Assembly (NCBI GenBank): GCA_963995505.1
Contig: OZ023183.1
Location: 18,534,671 to 18,598,670, forward strand
Direction of reading: 5' to 3'
Origin: Hypericum androsaemum
Lineage: Eukaryota; Streptophyta; Magnoliopsida; Malpighiales; Hypericaceae
Length of the DNA: 64,000 bases
The translations under genes and the position numbers were made by a program. Below, in pieces: positions 11,340 to 23,800 of the stretch; within the stretch, counting starts at the first letter, position 1; the number at the start of each line of letters is the position of its first letter. Below the pieces are notes generated by a model that saw only the letters and a list, made by a program, of their open reading frames with translations, ran no database searches and was not told the origin of the DNA.

Positions 11340-14300
11340 GAGAGAATATACAAATGTTCTGCAACTTATGATAGTTTCTAACCTGGATAAAAAGTCAACC
11401 ATGTAAAAACCATTTTCGTAATGGACTCTAACCATGTTCCTACTCCGACCAGTCAATTAAAGTCAGAGTGCATATCGCTATCCCTTAGGAGTTCACAATT
11501 CTCAGAGTTAGATATCGGCGGGTGTTTGAATTGGCATGCCATCGGTGCTTGCAAATGTTATTCGGAAGCAGTGTTAAGATTTAGTTGGAAGAGAGGTTTG
11601 CGGCTCGTGCCGTCAGAACTGTTAGACCGATCTATGCTCTATGGTCCCGACCGATTGTCCTGTTGGTGTTCACTTCAATGTTCTCTTTTCCTTTCTCCAA
11701 CTGTGCTCACTTCAATCTGTTGATTTATTGCAGGTGCTATTGGTATTACTAATTCTCTTCATCTAGGGAAAACAGTTTCTATTCTAGTTGGTGGTAGTGT
11801 GGTAGCCTTGACGAGAAACAAACTGGGTCCATCACATTTACTGGTGTTTATTTATTTTTTAATATACATTTACTAGTGTGTTGCTGTTGTCTCTCAGTTG
11901 GTTTCTCATGTGCAATAGCCGCGTTGGATACTAATACTCGTCTTTCTAGCTGGCAGGAAAGTCCAAGCCTCTGTGATATAATGCATTTATCTGATTGGGC
12001 AGATCATTGCCCCATTTGCAAGGTCTAAACTCGAAACATTTGATTGGATCAAACAATTTCTTACAAGTTGATCTAACTACTTACGGTTAACACATGTTCC
12101 GTTCAGATTAGGATCGCCGAATGGGCTCCGCGGGTTTGAGGAAAAATGGTGGCGTCAATTCTCAAGTTAGGATGCCATCACCTAGTTATACATGGAAACA
12201 TTAAAGCAACCAGTGTAATTAAACTACGAATAGACTTAAAAGGTGCAATGTCCGTATTTGTGGGGTTGTAATGACTATCCACAAGTAACGGGGCCCGCGT
12301 AAAGGATGATAAGAATTGGCGATGAGCTGTGATGTGGGTGTTAAAGAGATAAAACTATAGGTAGTGGGGAAAATGTTCTTGCTTTTGTTCCAACTAGCAT
12401 TCCTGATTGCTTTCTCGTCTTGGTCTTTGCCTTTGCAAATCAATCTAATATTAACATGGTTTTGAGCTCCCATTGTCAACAATCACTGCCCAAACATGTT
12501 TTTTTCCAACCTAATAAATCGGTCTAACAAGATTCGAACTCTGACATCCTCGCAAAAGGCTTTCGTCTCCAATAGTAAACACCTATAAGGACCAATGAAT
12601 TGATGTTCGATCATCTGAGTCCTCTGACGAATGTGTTAACGTACAGTGATAGAAATACGATTAATATAGCTGTTCAACTATATTGATTGAATTTCAATCA
12701 CAATATGTTTACCCAGTCGTTCATACCTGATGCACAACTTTGATGAAGTAGAAAAATTAAAGAGTGAAATATTTCGTGAAAGGATGTGCTTAAAATAGAT
12801 TTCGGAAGGTCATAAATTGAGAAGTAGCCAATAAATGAGGGGAAATATTTTGCAGAAGTAAAATAAAAGGAGAAACAAAAAGACTTTTCTGATGACTTTA
12901 TTGATTTTTTTTTGTGGGTCTTCTTTTGTCTTATGGGCTTAATGGTGCGATTGACTTGAGCCGTTCAAACCACGCGGCGACATAATTAATGAGATTGCAG
13001 TCAATTGCATTTGTCCCTCTCCAATCTTAATCTTTCGCGCCAAATTCTCTTACTCTTTTACTTTCATGGATGTCCATTGGATTCGGTTCAAATCGTTCGT
13101 CTCTTGTCCGAATATCCACTAGTTCTTATGATGAAATTTTAACACAAGTACTTTTATAGAACTCGAATTTAAAATGTCAAACTAAACTAAAATATTTAAT
13201 AAGTACTTAGATCAATAAATAACATAATTATTCTAATTTAGTTAAGAATTTTTAACTTCATATCGTTGAAAACACATCAATATTTAATACATGTTGTTAT
13301 CCGGTTTGTTATGATTTTGTCTTCCATATGCATTTTTTACGTTTACGTGCATGAACTCGTAAATAAGGGAGGCGGAATTAGCCAATCGGAATTTATTATT
13401 GTAATCATAATGGTAAACTGGGCAAGGGAATAATTGCGCCGAAGATCACGGGGCAACTCCAAATGGACGTCAAAGGCTTCGGTCAGTGGTAAGGACTAAT
13501 AACATGTAGACGTTTCAGAAAAATACACACAGCTGGGTCCAGTCCAGGCCCCCATATTATGAATCGATAAAAAAATAATTATGATAATCAGTTCAAGTTA
13601 TAATAAAATGAGGAATTGAATTCAAATTTTACAACACATCGAACATTATCTAGACATACATTTTCTAAATAAAACTCAGCAATGCTCGAGTCCAAAACTC
13701 AAAAAAAATTAGTGATTCTCGACTTTAGATACTAGAAGATAGTAAATAAAAACATTCAGAGGAAAATAAAAAGTCACTGATTTCTTAATTATGCTACAAT
13801 TTTAAGAGACACTAGGTCCCATTGGCAGAACAGTGTTGTTAATAGTCTCATCCTCACTTCATTGAAGGAAAGACTCGGACATCAAGTCAATACATTATTG
13901 AGGGAAATAACATCCAATTATTCCACGAAAAGGGTTCCCCCATTATCCTCTCTTGTACAAGTGGAGTACACACTTGTATTTATGCCCGAACTTTATTCAT
14001 CAACCAATCATTATTGGGTACAAACGATGGAGTGAAACACCCTTGTCTAAATAAGTTTTAACACTCAAAAGGGTATGAAGTAATTCAAAATGAATCGTTC
14101 AAATGTAGCTGACCTTTGTCACTTTTGTAATCTTGCTCATTTTTTTCTACCAGAATTAGTTAGACCAATAGATACTCAACCGTTGAGTAGTTTCCACCAA
14201 AATATTAGCATTTCAACCCAAATTAATGCTAGATTATAGGACGAGGTCCATTATTATACGCGTATGGAGAACGGACCTGTCCGAACCGGCGGACCTGTCC

Positions 14301-14990
14301 AAGCACAGTTGTCCCTGTCCAATTCACTGATATTGCCAATATTGATCGTGGGTCCTACAATCCAATACAAACCGCCAGAAAAGGAAACTAAATCAAAGAA
14401 AAAGCACCACACGAAAAACAACACAAATATTAATTTAATTCTAAAAATTTAACGTCAATAAAATTTAGTATGAATTATTATTTAAAATAGTATATAATTT
14501 AAATTTGATTAAATAGATCTACGTCCCATCACACGAGTCGCTCATTGTCCTCACACTCTCACAGTGGTAATAACTCTTCGCTTTATAGGTCTCGGGCTTC
14601 ACATGCCCATCACTCTATTACCATTTTGTAACATCTCAAAATCTGATCGAATATTTTTATATACCAACACAAATCTTTTTCAAATGTATTTTATCACTTA
14701 AAACTTTTCTAAAATTTCTCATATGCCATCCATCGTAAAGCTAATGTAGGTCAAGCAGGCTTAATTTTGAATTGATATTTCCCATAAAAGAAAAACGGAA
14801 TAGGGAAAGGGGAGGACGCGGATTCCGTGGCGCCGAACGGAGTGCAAATTAGACAGGTCAGCTTAAAAAGGAAGAAAAAATGGGAAAAAGGAAAGAAGGA
14901 AACAGCTCTCCACTAACGCCTAATATTGTTATTATATTCTTAAATGTAACGATCTCTTTGTTTCTCTCTCTCTCTCTTAATTGGTCAAGA
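11340..14990. other. AT-rich intergenic DNA without recognisable genes
   Basis: Between the dehydrogenase stop and the PP2C leader I see no exon-like open frames, no RNA gene and no clear element boundary. Around 14263-14330 short GGACCTGTCC motifs recur. Near 12520-12545 an AGATTCGAACTC stretch resembles a tRNA/SINE B box on one strand, but no A box or terminator accompanies it. Confidence 0.6.
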
Positions 14991-15325
14991 GTAGACCAGC
15001 GATGATGGAATATTTGCAAGCCTACGGGATCCGCGTTTCTCGATCGCGGCGACGCCAACAACAACATCCAACTTATCGTCCCCTCCTCTAATCGCCGATA
15101 ACTTCATCATCTCCGCACATCTCTTCTCCTTCTCGTGAGTTTCTCCTCCTCCTCGCATTGATCCATCGTATCTTGACGATTTTGCGTGTTTTAAATTTTA
15201 ATTGATGTTGTCGCGTTTCGGCTGTTGCAGAATCGCGCGTAACAGAAGGGGAGAGAGAGAGTGTTTTGGTTCTCTTTTGGATTTTTGTTTTTGTTTTTAT
15301 AATTGTGGAAGGGTGAAATTGATTG

Positions 15326-15532
15326 ATGTCTTCGACGACGGTGGGTGGGGAGCACCAAACGGTGCCGTTGTCGGTGCTTTTGAAACGAGAGCTGGCAAGT
15401 GAGAAGATAGAGAGGCCGGAGATTTGCCACGGGCAGGCCGGGCAGAGCAAGAAGGGTGAGGACTTCACCCTCCTCAAGACCGGATGCGAGCGTGTCGTCG
15501 GCGATGGCCTCGCCACTTACTCCGTTTACGGG

Positions 15533-15569
<37 letters not shown>

Positions 15570-17897
15570 TAGATTCTTAGGACTGAATGATGATTGAGTT
15601 GCTCCAAGTGTGTTTGAGGTGGTTTGGTGGGTTTCCTTTTGCAGATTTTCGATGGGCATAATGGCGCCGCGGCTGCAATTTACACAAAGGAGAATCTTCT
15701 GAGCAATGTCGTGTCCGCCATTCCGCCTGATCTCAACCGGGACGAGTGGATAGCAGCGTTGCCGAGGGCGCTCGTCGCCGGCTTTGTCAAAACCGATAAA
15801 GATTTCCAGACGAGAGGTAGATATATGTCCCTCCCTCTCTCTCTCTCTCTCTCTGAAGAAGAAGTGTCTTGTTCGTTCTATGATGAGTGCTTATCTTTTC
15901 TGTATGAACATCTTTCCAGGACAAACATCTGGGACAACTGTCACCTTTGTCATACTAGAAGGATGGGTTGTTACTGTTGCATCGGTTGGCGATTCCCGTT
16001 GTGTACTTGAATCCGCTGAAGGGGATATCTATTATTTGTCGGCAGATCATCGCCTCGAATGCAATGAAGAGGAGTAAGTCGATGAATAATCAATGTATTA
16101 AGTGTCTTGTACTTTCCCTGTGTACTAAAGCCTAAAATATTCATCCTTGATTAGGAGAGACCGAATTACTGCAAGTGGTGGCGAGGTGGGGCGTCTGAAT
16201 ACTGGCGGCGGCGCTGAGGTAGCTTTCTTATAAATGTAATCTTGCTTTTGTCAGTTTCTAGTCACTCTAGTGCAGATGAGATTCCTGTTTGTTTGGAAAT
16301 ATTTTGTAAATATGAATCAAAGAGACTCGTGTATTCTTGCATCTCGATTTTCGAGAGAGCCAAGACACACCACTAAGCAGTGAATTGAACACTCAATCTG
16401 CATTTTCAAATTTGGTCTTCTCCATCCACTGTTAATCGTAATTGATTGAAAGATCAGGATGTTTAACATCCCTATTACTTTGTTTGTAGATTGGGCCTTT
16501 AAGATGTTGGCCGGGTGGCCTCTGTCTGTCGCGATCTATTGGGGATGTGGATGTTGGCGAATTCATTGTACCTGTTCCTTATGTGAAGCAAGTCAAGGTT
16601 AGTTCATTTTTCCTTGTCATCCTCTATGGGTCCATGATGAAGAGTTGAATAAACTTTGTGAATAAAAGGGCATAATTCAACCATTGTTTGCCTTTTCCCT
16701 TTTTTTCTCTTTATTCTTATGAAAGTCTATTGCTGCAGTTTTCTACAGCAGGCGGCAGGCTTGTTATCGCGAGTGATGGCGTCTGGGATGCACTGTCTGC
16801 AGAATCATCTCTTGATTGTTCCCGTGGTTTGTCACCAGAGGCTGCAGCTGCCCAAATTGTTAAAGTATGTCGGCGTCTGCATTTTCTGCGATTATGTTTA
16901 CTTTAGTTATGTGATTCAGGGAGACTACTCCAGTAGTACTCATTTCAATTAAGTGATAATGTCTAGAGTCTGACTAGGAACTTTGATAAGCGTAACAATA
17001 TGGCTTTGAAGAATGAAATGACACTGATTGGTCTTGACAACTTGAGTGAGTAGTATATTTCTATTTCTTAGACGTTTCATTTTATTTGCAAAGTGAAATT
17101 CGTGTATATGTCCTCATTAGTAACTCGAGTTGGTTGAGACGAAGGCAGGGACATGATTTGTTTCACATAGCTCTTAACATTTTGGCATGCACCTCATTTT
17201 GCTCCTTTTCCGATTTGCAGGAAGCAGTCCAATTTAAGGGACTACGAGATGACACTACTTGCATTGTGGTTGACATACTGCCACCCGAAAAACCAGCTGC
17301 TCCTTTACCACCACCCAGGAAGCCGGTAAAAGGAGTGCTGAAATCTATGTTCCGGAAAAAGACCTCTGAATCATCTTCTCAGATTGACAAGGAGTACAAG
17401 GAGCCAGATATTGTAGAGGAGCTATTTGAGGAAGGGTCAGCCATGCTCTCGGAAAGGTATTAGACCCATAAGTAATCTCACCTTTATAAATTTGTATAGA
17501 TTATCAGCTGATTAGTTGCAAGCATTTATATTTTTATGATTTCTGGCTAGCTTGTAGTCTTTGACACTAGGCATTTTTTGCAGGTTGGATACAAAATACC
17601 CCATATGCAACATGTTTAAGTTGTTCGTGTGTGCAGTCTGCCAAGTAGAGATAAAACCCGAAGAGGGTATTTCAATACATGCTGGCGCCTCCAATTCAAG
17701 AAAGCTACGTCCTTGGGACGGCCCTTTCCTGTGCCATAGTTGCCAGGAAAAGAAAGAAGCCATGGAAGGCAAAAGACCATCAGGAGGTTAGCACTTCCCC
17801 TCCCCTCACCCGCCGTTTGGGTCAACTTATCTTCATATATTCTCAGACACCCTGTTTTGCTTCGATTACAGACCGACACAGCAGCGACAGTGACTAG
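15326..17897 (+). CDS. Protein phosphatase 2C (PPM family) with C-terminal Cys-rich tail
   Basis: Nine exons (15326-15532, 15645-15816, 15920-16073, 16155-16218, 16490-16597, 16739-16864, 17221-17456, 17584-17786, 17872-17897) give 431 residues. All PP2C landmarks are present in order: KKGEDF, FDGHNG, SGTTV, ASVGDSRC, CLSRSIGD, ASDGVWD and DDTTCIVVD. The metal-binding Asp residues are intact, so it should be an active Mg/Mn-dependent Ser/Thr phosphatase. After the domain come a proline-rich linker, a basic KSMFRKK segment and a tail with two CxxC pairs (CAVC...CHSC) about 40 residues apart that could bind zinc. This architecture matches the plant subgroup of Arabidopsis At1g47380/At1g09160/At1g68410; substrates are not known to me. 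The first ATG in frame is 15326; the leader carries a probable 5'UTR intron (donor near 15135, acceptor before 15231). Confidence 0.9.
15536..15563. repeat. (CT)n microsatellite in PP2C intron 1
   Basis: An uninterrupted 28-bp CT run starts three bases inside the 5' splice site of intron 1 (donor GTACTCTCT). A second CT run of about 20 bp occurs in intron 2 (15835-15854). Confidence 0.95.
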
Positions 17898-17899
17898 CC

Positions 17900-19120
17900 T
17901 TTTGTCAACTCGTTAATAGTTGCACTTTACAAGCACTAACAATTATTTCGGAGTTGAACGTAAAAGGACATGGAACTCAAAGTGGCGTTCTGGGGAGTTT
18001 GTTCTAACTTGTACTAACGTGTACATGATCCATTGTGGATCTGCCCCAATTCCTTGGAGCTTTGAACTCGACCTGCTTCGCCACTAGAAAATCTGTCCGA
18101 CCTTACAAGAAGAGGGCCCCTGCAGCCTGTGGAATCGTAGAGAACTGAGAGCTGTCTGGTGCCGAATCCATCAACATGACAAAGCAACTGACTATTACAT
18201 TGCAACCTTGTATGGTATGCAAAGCTAACATTAAGATTTTTTTTGCGACTGTTATCTGCAATGTGATTAGATAGAACGACAGGCATCTCCCGTTGGGAAA
18301 CAACGTTCTTTATCAGCCTGTTGAATTGATTTTATGTGCGTAGAAATTATACTGTGACATTCCTTCCTCATGAGGGAAGGTAAGCTTTACATTTAGGAGA
18401 ACTAAATTGATAGTTCTTTGTCTTCTGGGGTCTAATACTTATCCAATTCTTCCTTATGTGATTTGTTTCTTTTTAGAAGGTCTTTGCTTGTATATGAGTT
18501 TCTCATGTTCTGATTGTACCTAGACAGACAGTCCTGTCCTCGAACTTGGCCGGGTCCGCTTCCAGGCAAGAGTATTTAAAACGAAATATGTAGAATAACT
18601 GATGGTAAATTGTTTTAGTTGAAGCATGCGTTTCGAGAACAAATATTTTTTGTGGTCCGATCCACTTGAAACTAAATTAGTGGTTGTGGTAAAATTAATC
18701 TTACGTTGAGACATTGTGGCCGAAGCTGGATTATATTATATGTGCACGTCCGGTATCCAAGCGGCAAGTTGTTCCGAAGAAGCCAAAATCGCATGTGAGC
18801 TGAAGTCTTATTTTTTTTTTAGGGGTAGCTGAAGTCTTATTGGGACCTAAATTTGTTGTTTCTTTTTATTCTCTTCTTATGGGACTCTAGCTGGATAACT
18901 TTTATTGAGAACCTTTCCATATCGCACGACAGACATTCTATATCTCCTCTCTTCACAACGAGCACGGATTGCACACGGAATGTGCTATTCCGTTTGGTAC
19001 GGAAAAAGGGCAAAATTGGAATTGTGCAAGGGAGGACATATGGACGCGCGCGTGGCTAAATGGGGTGTTGGAAGTAGTTTTTTTTGAAGGGATGGTGTTG
19101 GAAGTAGTTGATGCCTGGCA
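17900..19120. other. 3' flank of PP2C gene and intergenic DNA
   Basis: This stretch contains the 3' untranslated region and AT-rich DNA. No further exon, RNA gene or element edge is evident. A short duplicated GGTGTTGGAAGTAGTT pair (about 19062 and 19096) marks the approach to the repeat block that follows. Confidence 0.5.
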
Positions 19121-19129
19121 TCCGCTTCA

Positions 19130-19510
19130 CTTTAATTTTATTATTTTAAGTGTTATTTCTTTTATCTTAAACTTGAATATTTTATTAGAAATTAGTTTAA
19201 TGTTGGCCTGAAATAATATGATAAAATGGTATGACATGTTTAATAAATTGGTATGACTATTATTTATCTAATTTTTATTATAAGTATTATTTAATATTAA
19301 TCATTTAGACAGCTGGGCATGCCTTATTTTATTTTTTAAGTATTATTTCTTTTATCTTAAACTTTAATATTTTATTAGAAATTAGTTCAATATTGGCCTG
19401 AAATGATATGATAAAATGGCATGACTTGTTTAACAAATTGGTATGACTATTATTTATTTAATTTTTATTATAAGTATTATTTAATATTAATTATTTAGAC
19501 ATAGTCGGGC
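19130..19510. repeat. Two tandem copies of an about 190-bp AT-rich unit
   Basis: The segment beginning TTATTTCTTTTATCTTAAACTT near 19147 recurs near 19340. The copies also share GGCCTGAAAT.ATATGATAAAATGG and TTGGTATGACTATTATTTAT, with only scattered changes. It abuts the CATGCC minisatellite and probably belongs to the same element. Confidence 0.85.
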
Positions 19511-19990
19511 ATGCCATTACACATAGTCGAGCATGCAATTGGTCATAGTCGGGCATGCCATTTAATTAATTATAAAATTTATTACATATTAACCGAGCAT
19601 GCACTAGTCATAGCCAGACATGTCATTTTATCGTAACCGGGCATGCCATTTTATTGTAACCGGGTCTACCATTTTATCATAACCGGGCATGCCATTTGGT
19701 CGTACCCGGCATGCCATTTGGTCGTAACCGAGTGTACCTTTTGGTCATAACAGGTTTGCCATTTGACATAACCAGGTATGCCATTTGACATAACCGGACA
19801 TGCCATTTGACATAGCCGGGCCTACATTTTGGTCATAACCGGGCCTGCCATTTAGACATAACGGGCATGCCATTTGACATAACCAATTATACTATTTTTA
19901 TATAGTCGGAGATGCCATTTAGACATAAAGGGGTCTACTATTTAGACATAATCGAACATGCTATTAGACATAATCAAGCATGCCATTTTA
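19495..19990. repeat. CATGCC minisatellite array (about 20 degenerate units)
   Basis: Roughly twenty head-to-tail units of 20-24 bp with the consensus CATAACCGGGCATGCCATTT, varying mainly at the CCGGG core and in the spacer. Related units occur at 2.64-3.1 kb and, on the other strand, at 1.46-1.7 kb. Confidence 0.85.
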
Positions 19991-20009
19991 ACATAACCTT
20001 CTAGCCGCT

Positions 20010-20365
20010 TGGTACTTGATCGACTCTTAACTTCAAATGAATTTTAGACATCTTTACACTCCGAATTAGGAGAAGCTATAAACTTTAAAGTAGCAGATAT
20101 ACGTCTCAGCTTCACACAGCAACTTGAATCATCTCAATCGGACTCCGCAGTAAGAAGTTGTGGCTCCCCAACCAAAATATGTCGACCTCAACTCGGTCGA
20201 CTCTTGACTTCAAATAAAATTTTGACATCTTTATACTCCTAATTGTGAGAAGTCATAAACTTCAAAGTTGTAGATATACGTCTCAGCTTCGCACAACAAC
20301 TTGAACTATCTCAATCAGACTCTATAATAAGAAGTTGTGGCTCCCAAACCAAAACTTGTCGATCA
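20010..20365. repeat. Tandem duplication of an about 180-bp unit
   Basis: The unit starts near CGACTCTTAACTTCAAAT (20030) and again near CGACTCTTGACTTCAAAT (20199). It contains the blocks AGATATACGTCTCAGCTTC and AAGAAGTTGTGGCTCCC in both copies. The copies differ by scattered substitutions, so the duplication is not recent. Confidence 0.85.
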
Positions 20366-20859
20366 CTTCTCACCGTCGCTCCTTCTTCACAATCGAACTC
20401 CGGCCTGACCAGCACTGACAATGACCCAAAATCAAAGGCCACATCTTCATCCGGCTTCGGCTCCGGCTCCGCGATGCAACATTGTTCCTCATTGTTCATC
20501 TTCCTCCGGCTATATCTCGCTGTTTTCTCTCTACTTTTTTCTCTGTGTTGTAGTAACTCGCCGCTGACCCCACCGAGGAGTTCGTCGGCAGCCCTGCACT
20601 TTGTTTCCTCGTCGATAACTTGCCGCCGTCCCCTGCACTTATCTTTGTGTAGAGTTTTTCTTTCGGTCGCATAAAAAGAGGGAGAAAAGGAAGAAAGAGA
20701 GTGACGGAGGAAAGAGAATAGAAAATAGAGAGATAAAAGACAAAAATACCCCTGATAAATTATTACCATCAAATTTTTGATACGCACCTAATCATCAAAA
20801 TCAATGGACCAAATTCATTCTCATACGGTACATAATTTTTCTATTAGTATCCGCATTGA

Positions 20860-23800
20860 ATCCACACCCCTTCGCAACTAACTTCATATTTAGAACTATA
20901 GATAGCAATGACAAAAATACTAAAATTCGATGCAGATTCAGTCCCGAAAAAATCAAATCCTTTTATTTGATTGGGTCGAAATTCAAATCTTACTCAAATA
21001 TTTATTTAAAAAGGATGAGAACATATATAATTATATATAATATCCAAGATCCAAACTTTTGAGTGGACGATTACAATTGGAGTCCATAAAGCTTGTCACG
21101 TGTTAGTGCATGTGTGTGTGTGCTCGAGAAAAAAGAAGAGAAGTTTGTTCGATTGATTTGTAACCTTTTTGCTCCTCCAATCCTATGACCTGACTGCCTT
21201 TGTCTTCCATAAGAAAAACCGAAACACAATTGAGTGGCCATTGACAAAAGCTGGAAAGTTATAAGCTGCCAAAAGGTCCCTCATGGGAGCTGACAGTGAA
21301 ATCTTTGTTTTATACCATGTTTTCTCTTTCGACGTACCCACCCACTGTGTGTGGGATCTCATCCGCAACAACTAGCTTGTTCGTGCACCATTTACTATTA
21401 TATACGCAAGCTATCAACTAATCCAGATTTAAATTGGGTATGATTTTTGAAATGTCATATAACTTTTTTAATAAGTATTTTTTCAATAGGTTATCCAACA
21501 TATATTTAACACTGCCGTCTTTTTTGATAAAAATATAATAACTTTCTCACCAAGTTAATTTACAAGACCGCCCTCCTTCCGCTCTTTTTCAGACAAAATT
21601 ATATGGTATTCGGACAAACTGGATCAATTTATTGAGATGCCAGAGGGATCACAAAAATTAGAACTGAAATTGAACTAAATCGTGCCCTTTTGTACTTGCT
21701 TCTTATTAACAATCAGGCTCGGTCGTGAGCAGGAAAAAAAACATGTACGAAATAGATTCTCATTATAGTTAGAACGATTAGGGTTCCTATAATTAGTGAG
21801 TGTGATTAAGACAGGTTTAGAGCTGAAGTTGAACGTCCACCCAATAATGCGTCCATGATTACGATGCTGACCTAAAGTAAAACCCAACAAAATTCCCACT
21901 CGGAATCGGACCACTTGTGTCGTGTGTACACGTGCGTGTGGGTCTATGCGCAACTCGCAAAAAAAACTCGCAGAATTGTGAAAGCTCTGGTTCGTGTCTC
22001 TTCAATTTGGTCAAATATTCTAGCCTACTGTAAATTTAGAAAATATTATCGAGTATATAAATTATATTTATATGTTATACATAAATTTAACTAGGGGTTG
22101 TTGGTATTGTGACAATTGTATTGGTTATCTTGTTGGCATAAAAATAAGGAAACGATCAACATTTCTCTTATTTAACCAAATGTAACATATTAATAGAAGG
22201 GTTGAATATAGCCAGAGTTTTCACACGATATCCAAAATATACCATTACCAATATTTGAACGTGCACATTTTTAATTAGTATACTTCTTGTGTTGTTAGGC
22301 TAAATCTCCTTTGGTTGATACTCAAATACTTAATAGATTGATTATTATATGCTCGAGATAAGTAGGATCTTAAATAGCAACAAAATTCTCTCAACCAAAA
22401 TTTACATAGTTTCATTCTTGGAGCTCAAATTCGAAATCTAAAATTTTCATTCTCGCGTCCTGCCGTTTGTACATCTTATATTTTATTGAATTCTCATTGC
22501 TCCATTTGACGCTGAATTCACTGGTACATATCGTGCCATTTGGTAAGTTTTTTCATTTGTCACCACCATAAAGCTAATGGTTTAGTATAGGTAACTAATC
22601 CACAAGCGGCGCCGGGTTCACTTAAAAAATAAGTAGCTTCGGAATTTTAAGCTTGTCAATTAAAACGTTTTTTTAATGCAAGGGGTGGGGACAAAGTTTA
22701 TATTTAGGTGCATTGCATGATATGTTTGGTGACTCACATGCAAATTATACGTCTCCGATCGAATCATTCAATGATTTTCTGTTTGTAAAAGAAACACAAG
22801 TCATCGTCTAATTCCAGCCTCTAACCGAAGATCTCCATGATGATCTTATCACGAGTCCTATAACCTCTATTGTAAGAAACTACACTATACATATTATATT
22901 GATCAAAACCAAATTAAGCAAGAATTTTGAATCCGAGCTATTGAGAACACAACGACATTAAAAATTTGTTTATTTTGCTGTCTTTCAAAGGTCTCATCTC
23001 ATTTGAACATAGATTAGTTGATGTAGTGGTGCATGAATACTTAGGTGGTCTAAACCAAAAAATTGATGACATTTTTTAGTTGAAAATACTTGATATTCTT
23101 GTACCGACCGAGTAGACTAATCAAGATTTAAATATCTTCTAACAAATATTTAGCAATACTTCGATCCCAATTATTCTAATTCAAATTTTTATATTAAACT
23201 AGAATAAGTTGTTCGGCACCTAATTCAAATGTTTATTAGTACCAAAGACTACTTAATATTGTATGCATTAATTAAGTGAGGATCTAGTTCTCATGGTCAA
23301 TGTGAGATTTTAGAAGATCCACACCGATTATAACAGCAATCGAGGAGGACAAGATCACGGATACCGTACATCTAGGTTTTCTTGGAATGGCTTGTACAAC
23401 TTGGGAATCACCCATAACATCAAACATCGTTGATCATGTTAAAAAAGAAGTCCAATATTTTTTTTTGATTTATGTGGAAGATTCAGTGCACTTATAAATC
23501 GATGAATAGGCACAATAAATATGAAATATCTTCTCTCTCTCCATCGAACCAAATGTTATATATATATATATATATAAAATTCAACCATAACGATGCAGCT
23601 ACCATTATGTAAAGACCATAACGATCAGCATTTCTCCTTTGCTAAATTTAATGTTATATATTTTTAAGGTAATTAATTAATTAAAAAGAATTATTTTAAG
23701 TAGTAAAAGGTTTAAATTTATTTAGAAATATACCTTGAAATGAAAAACCTAATTTATATATGTCTAGTGCGAATCAGTACACATTTTCCCAGGAGGCACA

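Larger units (their letters stand above)
19495..20850 (-). mobile_element. Gene-fragment element, copy 2
   Basis: On the minus strand the order is a conserved tail (about 20850-20740), a 158-codon open frame (20787-20311), the 180-bp duplication and the CATGCC minisatellite. The open frame contains an acidic block (EPEPKPDEDVAFDFGSLSVL near residues 107-126) of unknown origin, and its first part is simply tail sequence. The tail matches copy 1 at 2030-2110 (CCTAATCATCAAAAT, then ATGG and AAATT). Because two loci share tail and minisatellite but carry unrelated ORF pieces between them, transduplication by a DNA transposon or Helitron is the simplest reading. Termini and target duplication are undefined. 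Confidence 0.45.

Noticed and set aside
11421..11723. 100-codon frame after the dehydrogenase gene
   Set aside because: Lies in the 3' flank, no motif, no splice partner; composition like non-coding DNA.
12490..12620. Possible SINE or tRNA relic with an AGATTCGAACTC box
   Set aside because: Only the B-box-like stretch is present; no A box, no SINE body, no terminator.
19495..19990. CRISPR-like array of regular repeats
   Set aside because: Plant nuclear context, units head-to-tail without unique spacers, degenerate; a minisatellite.
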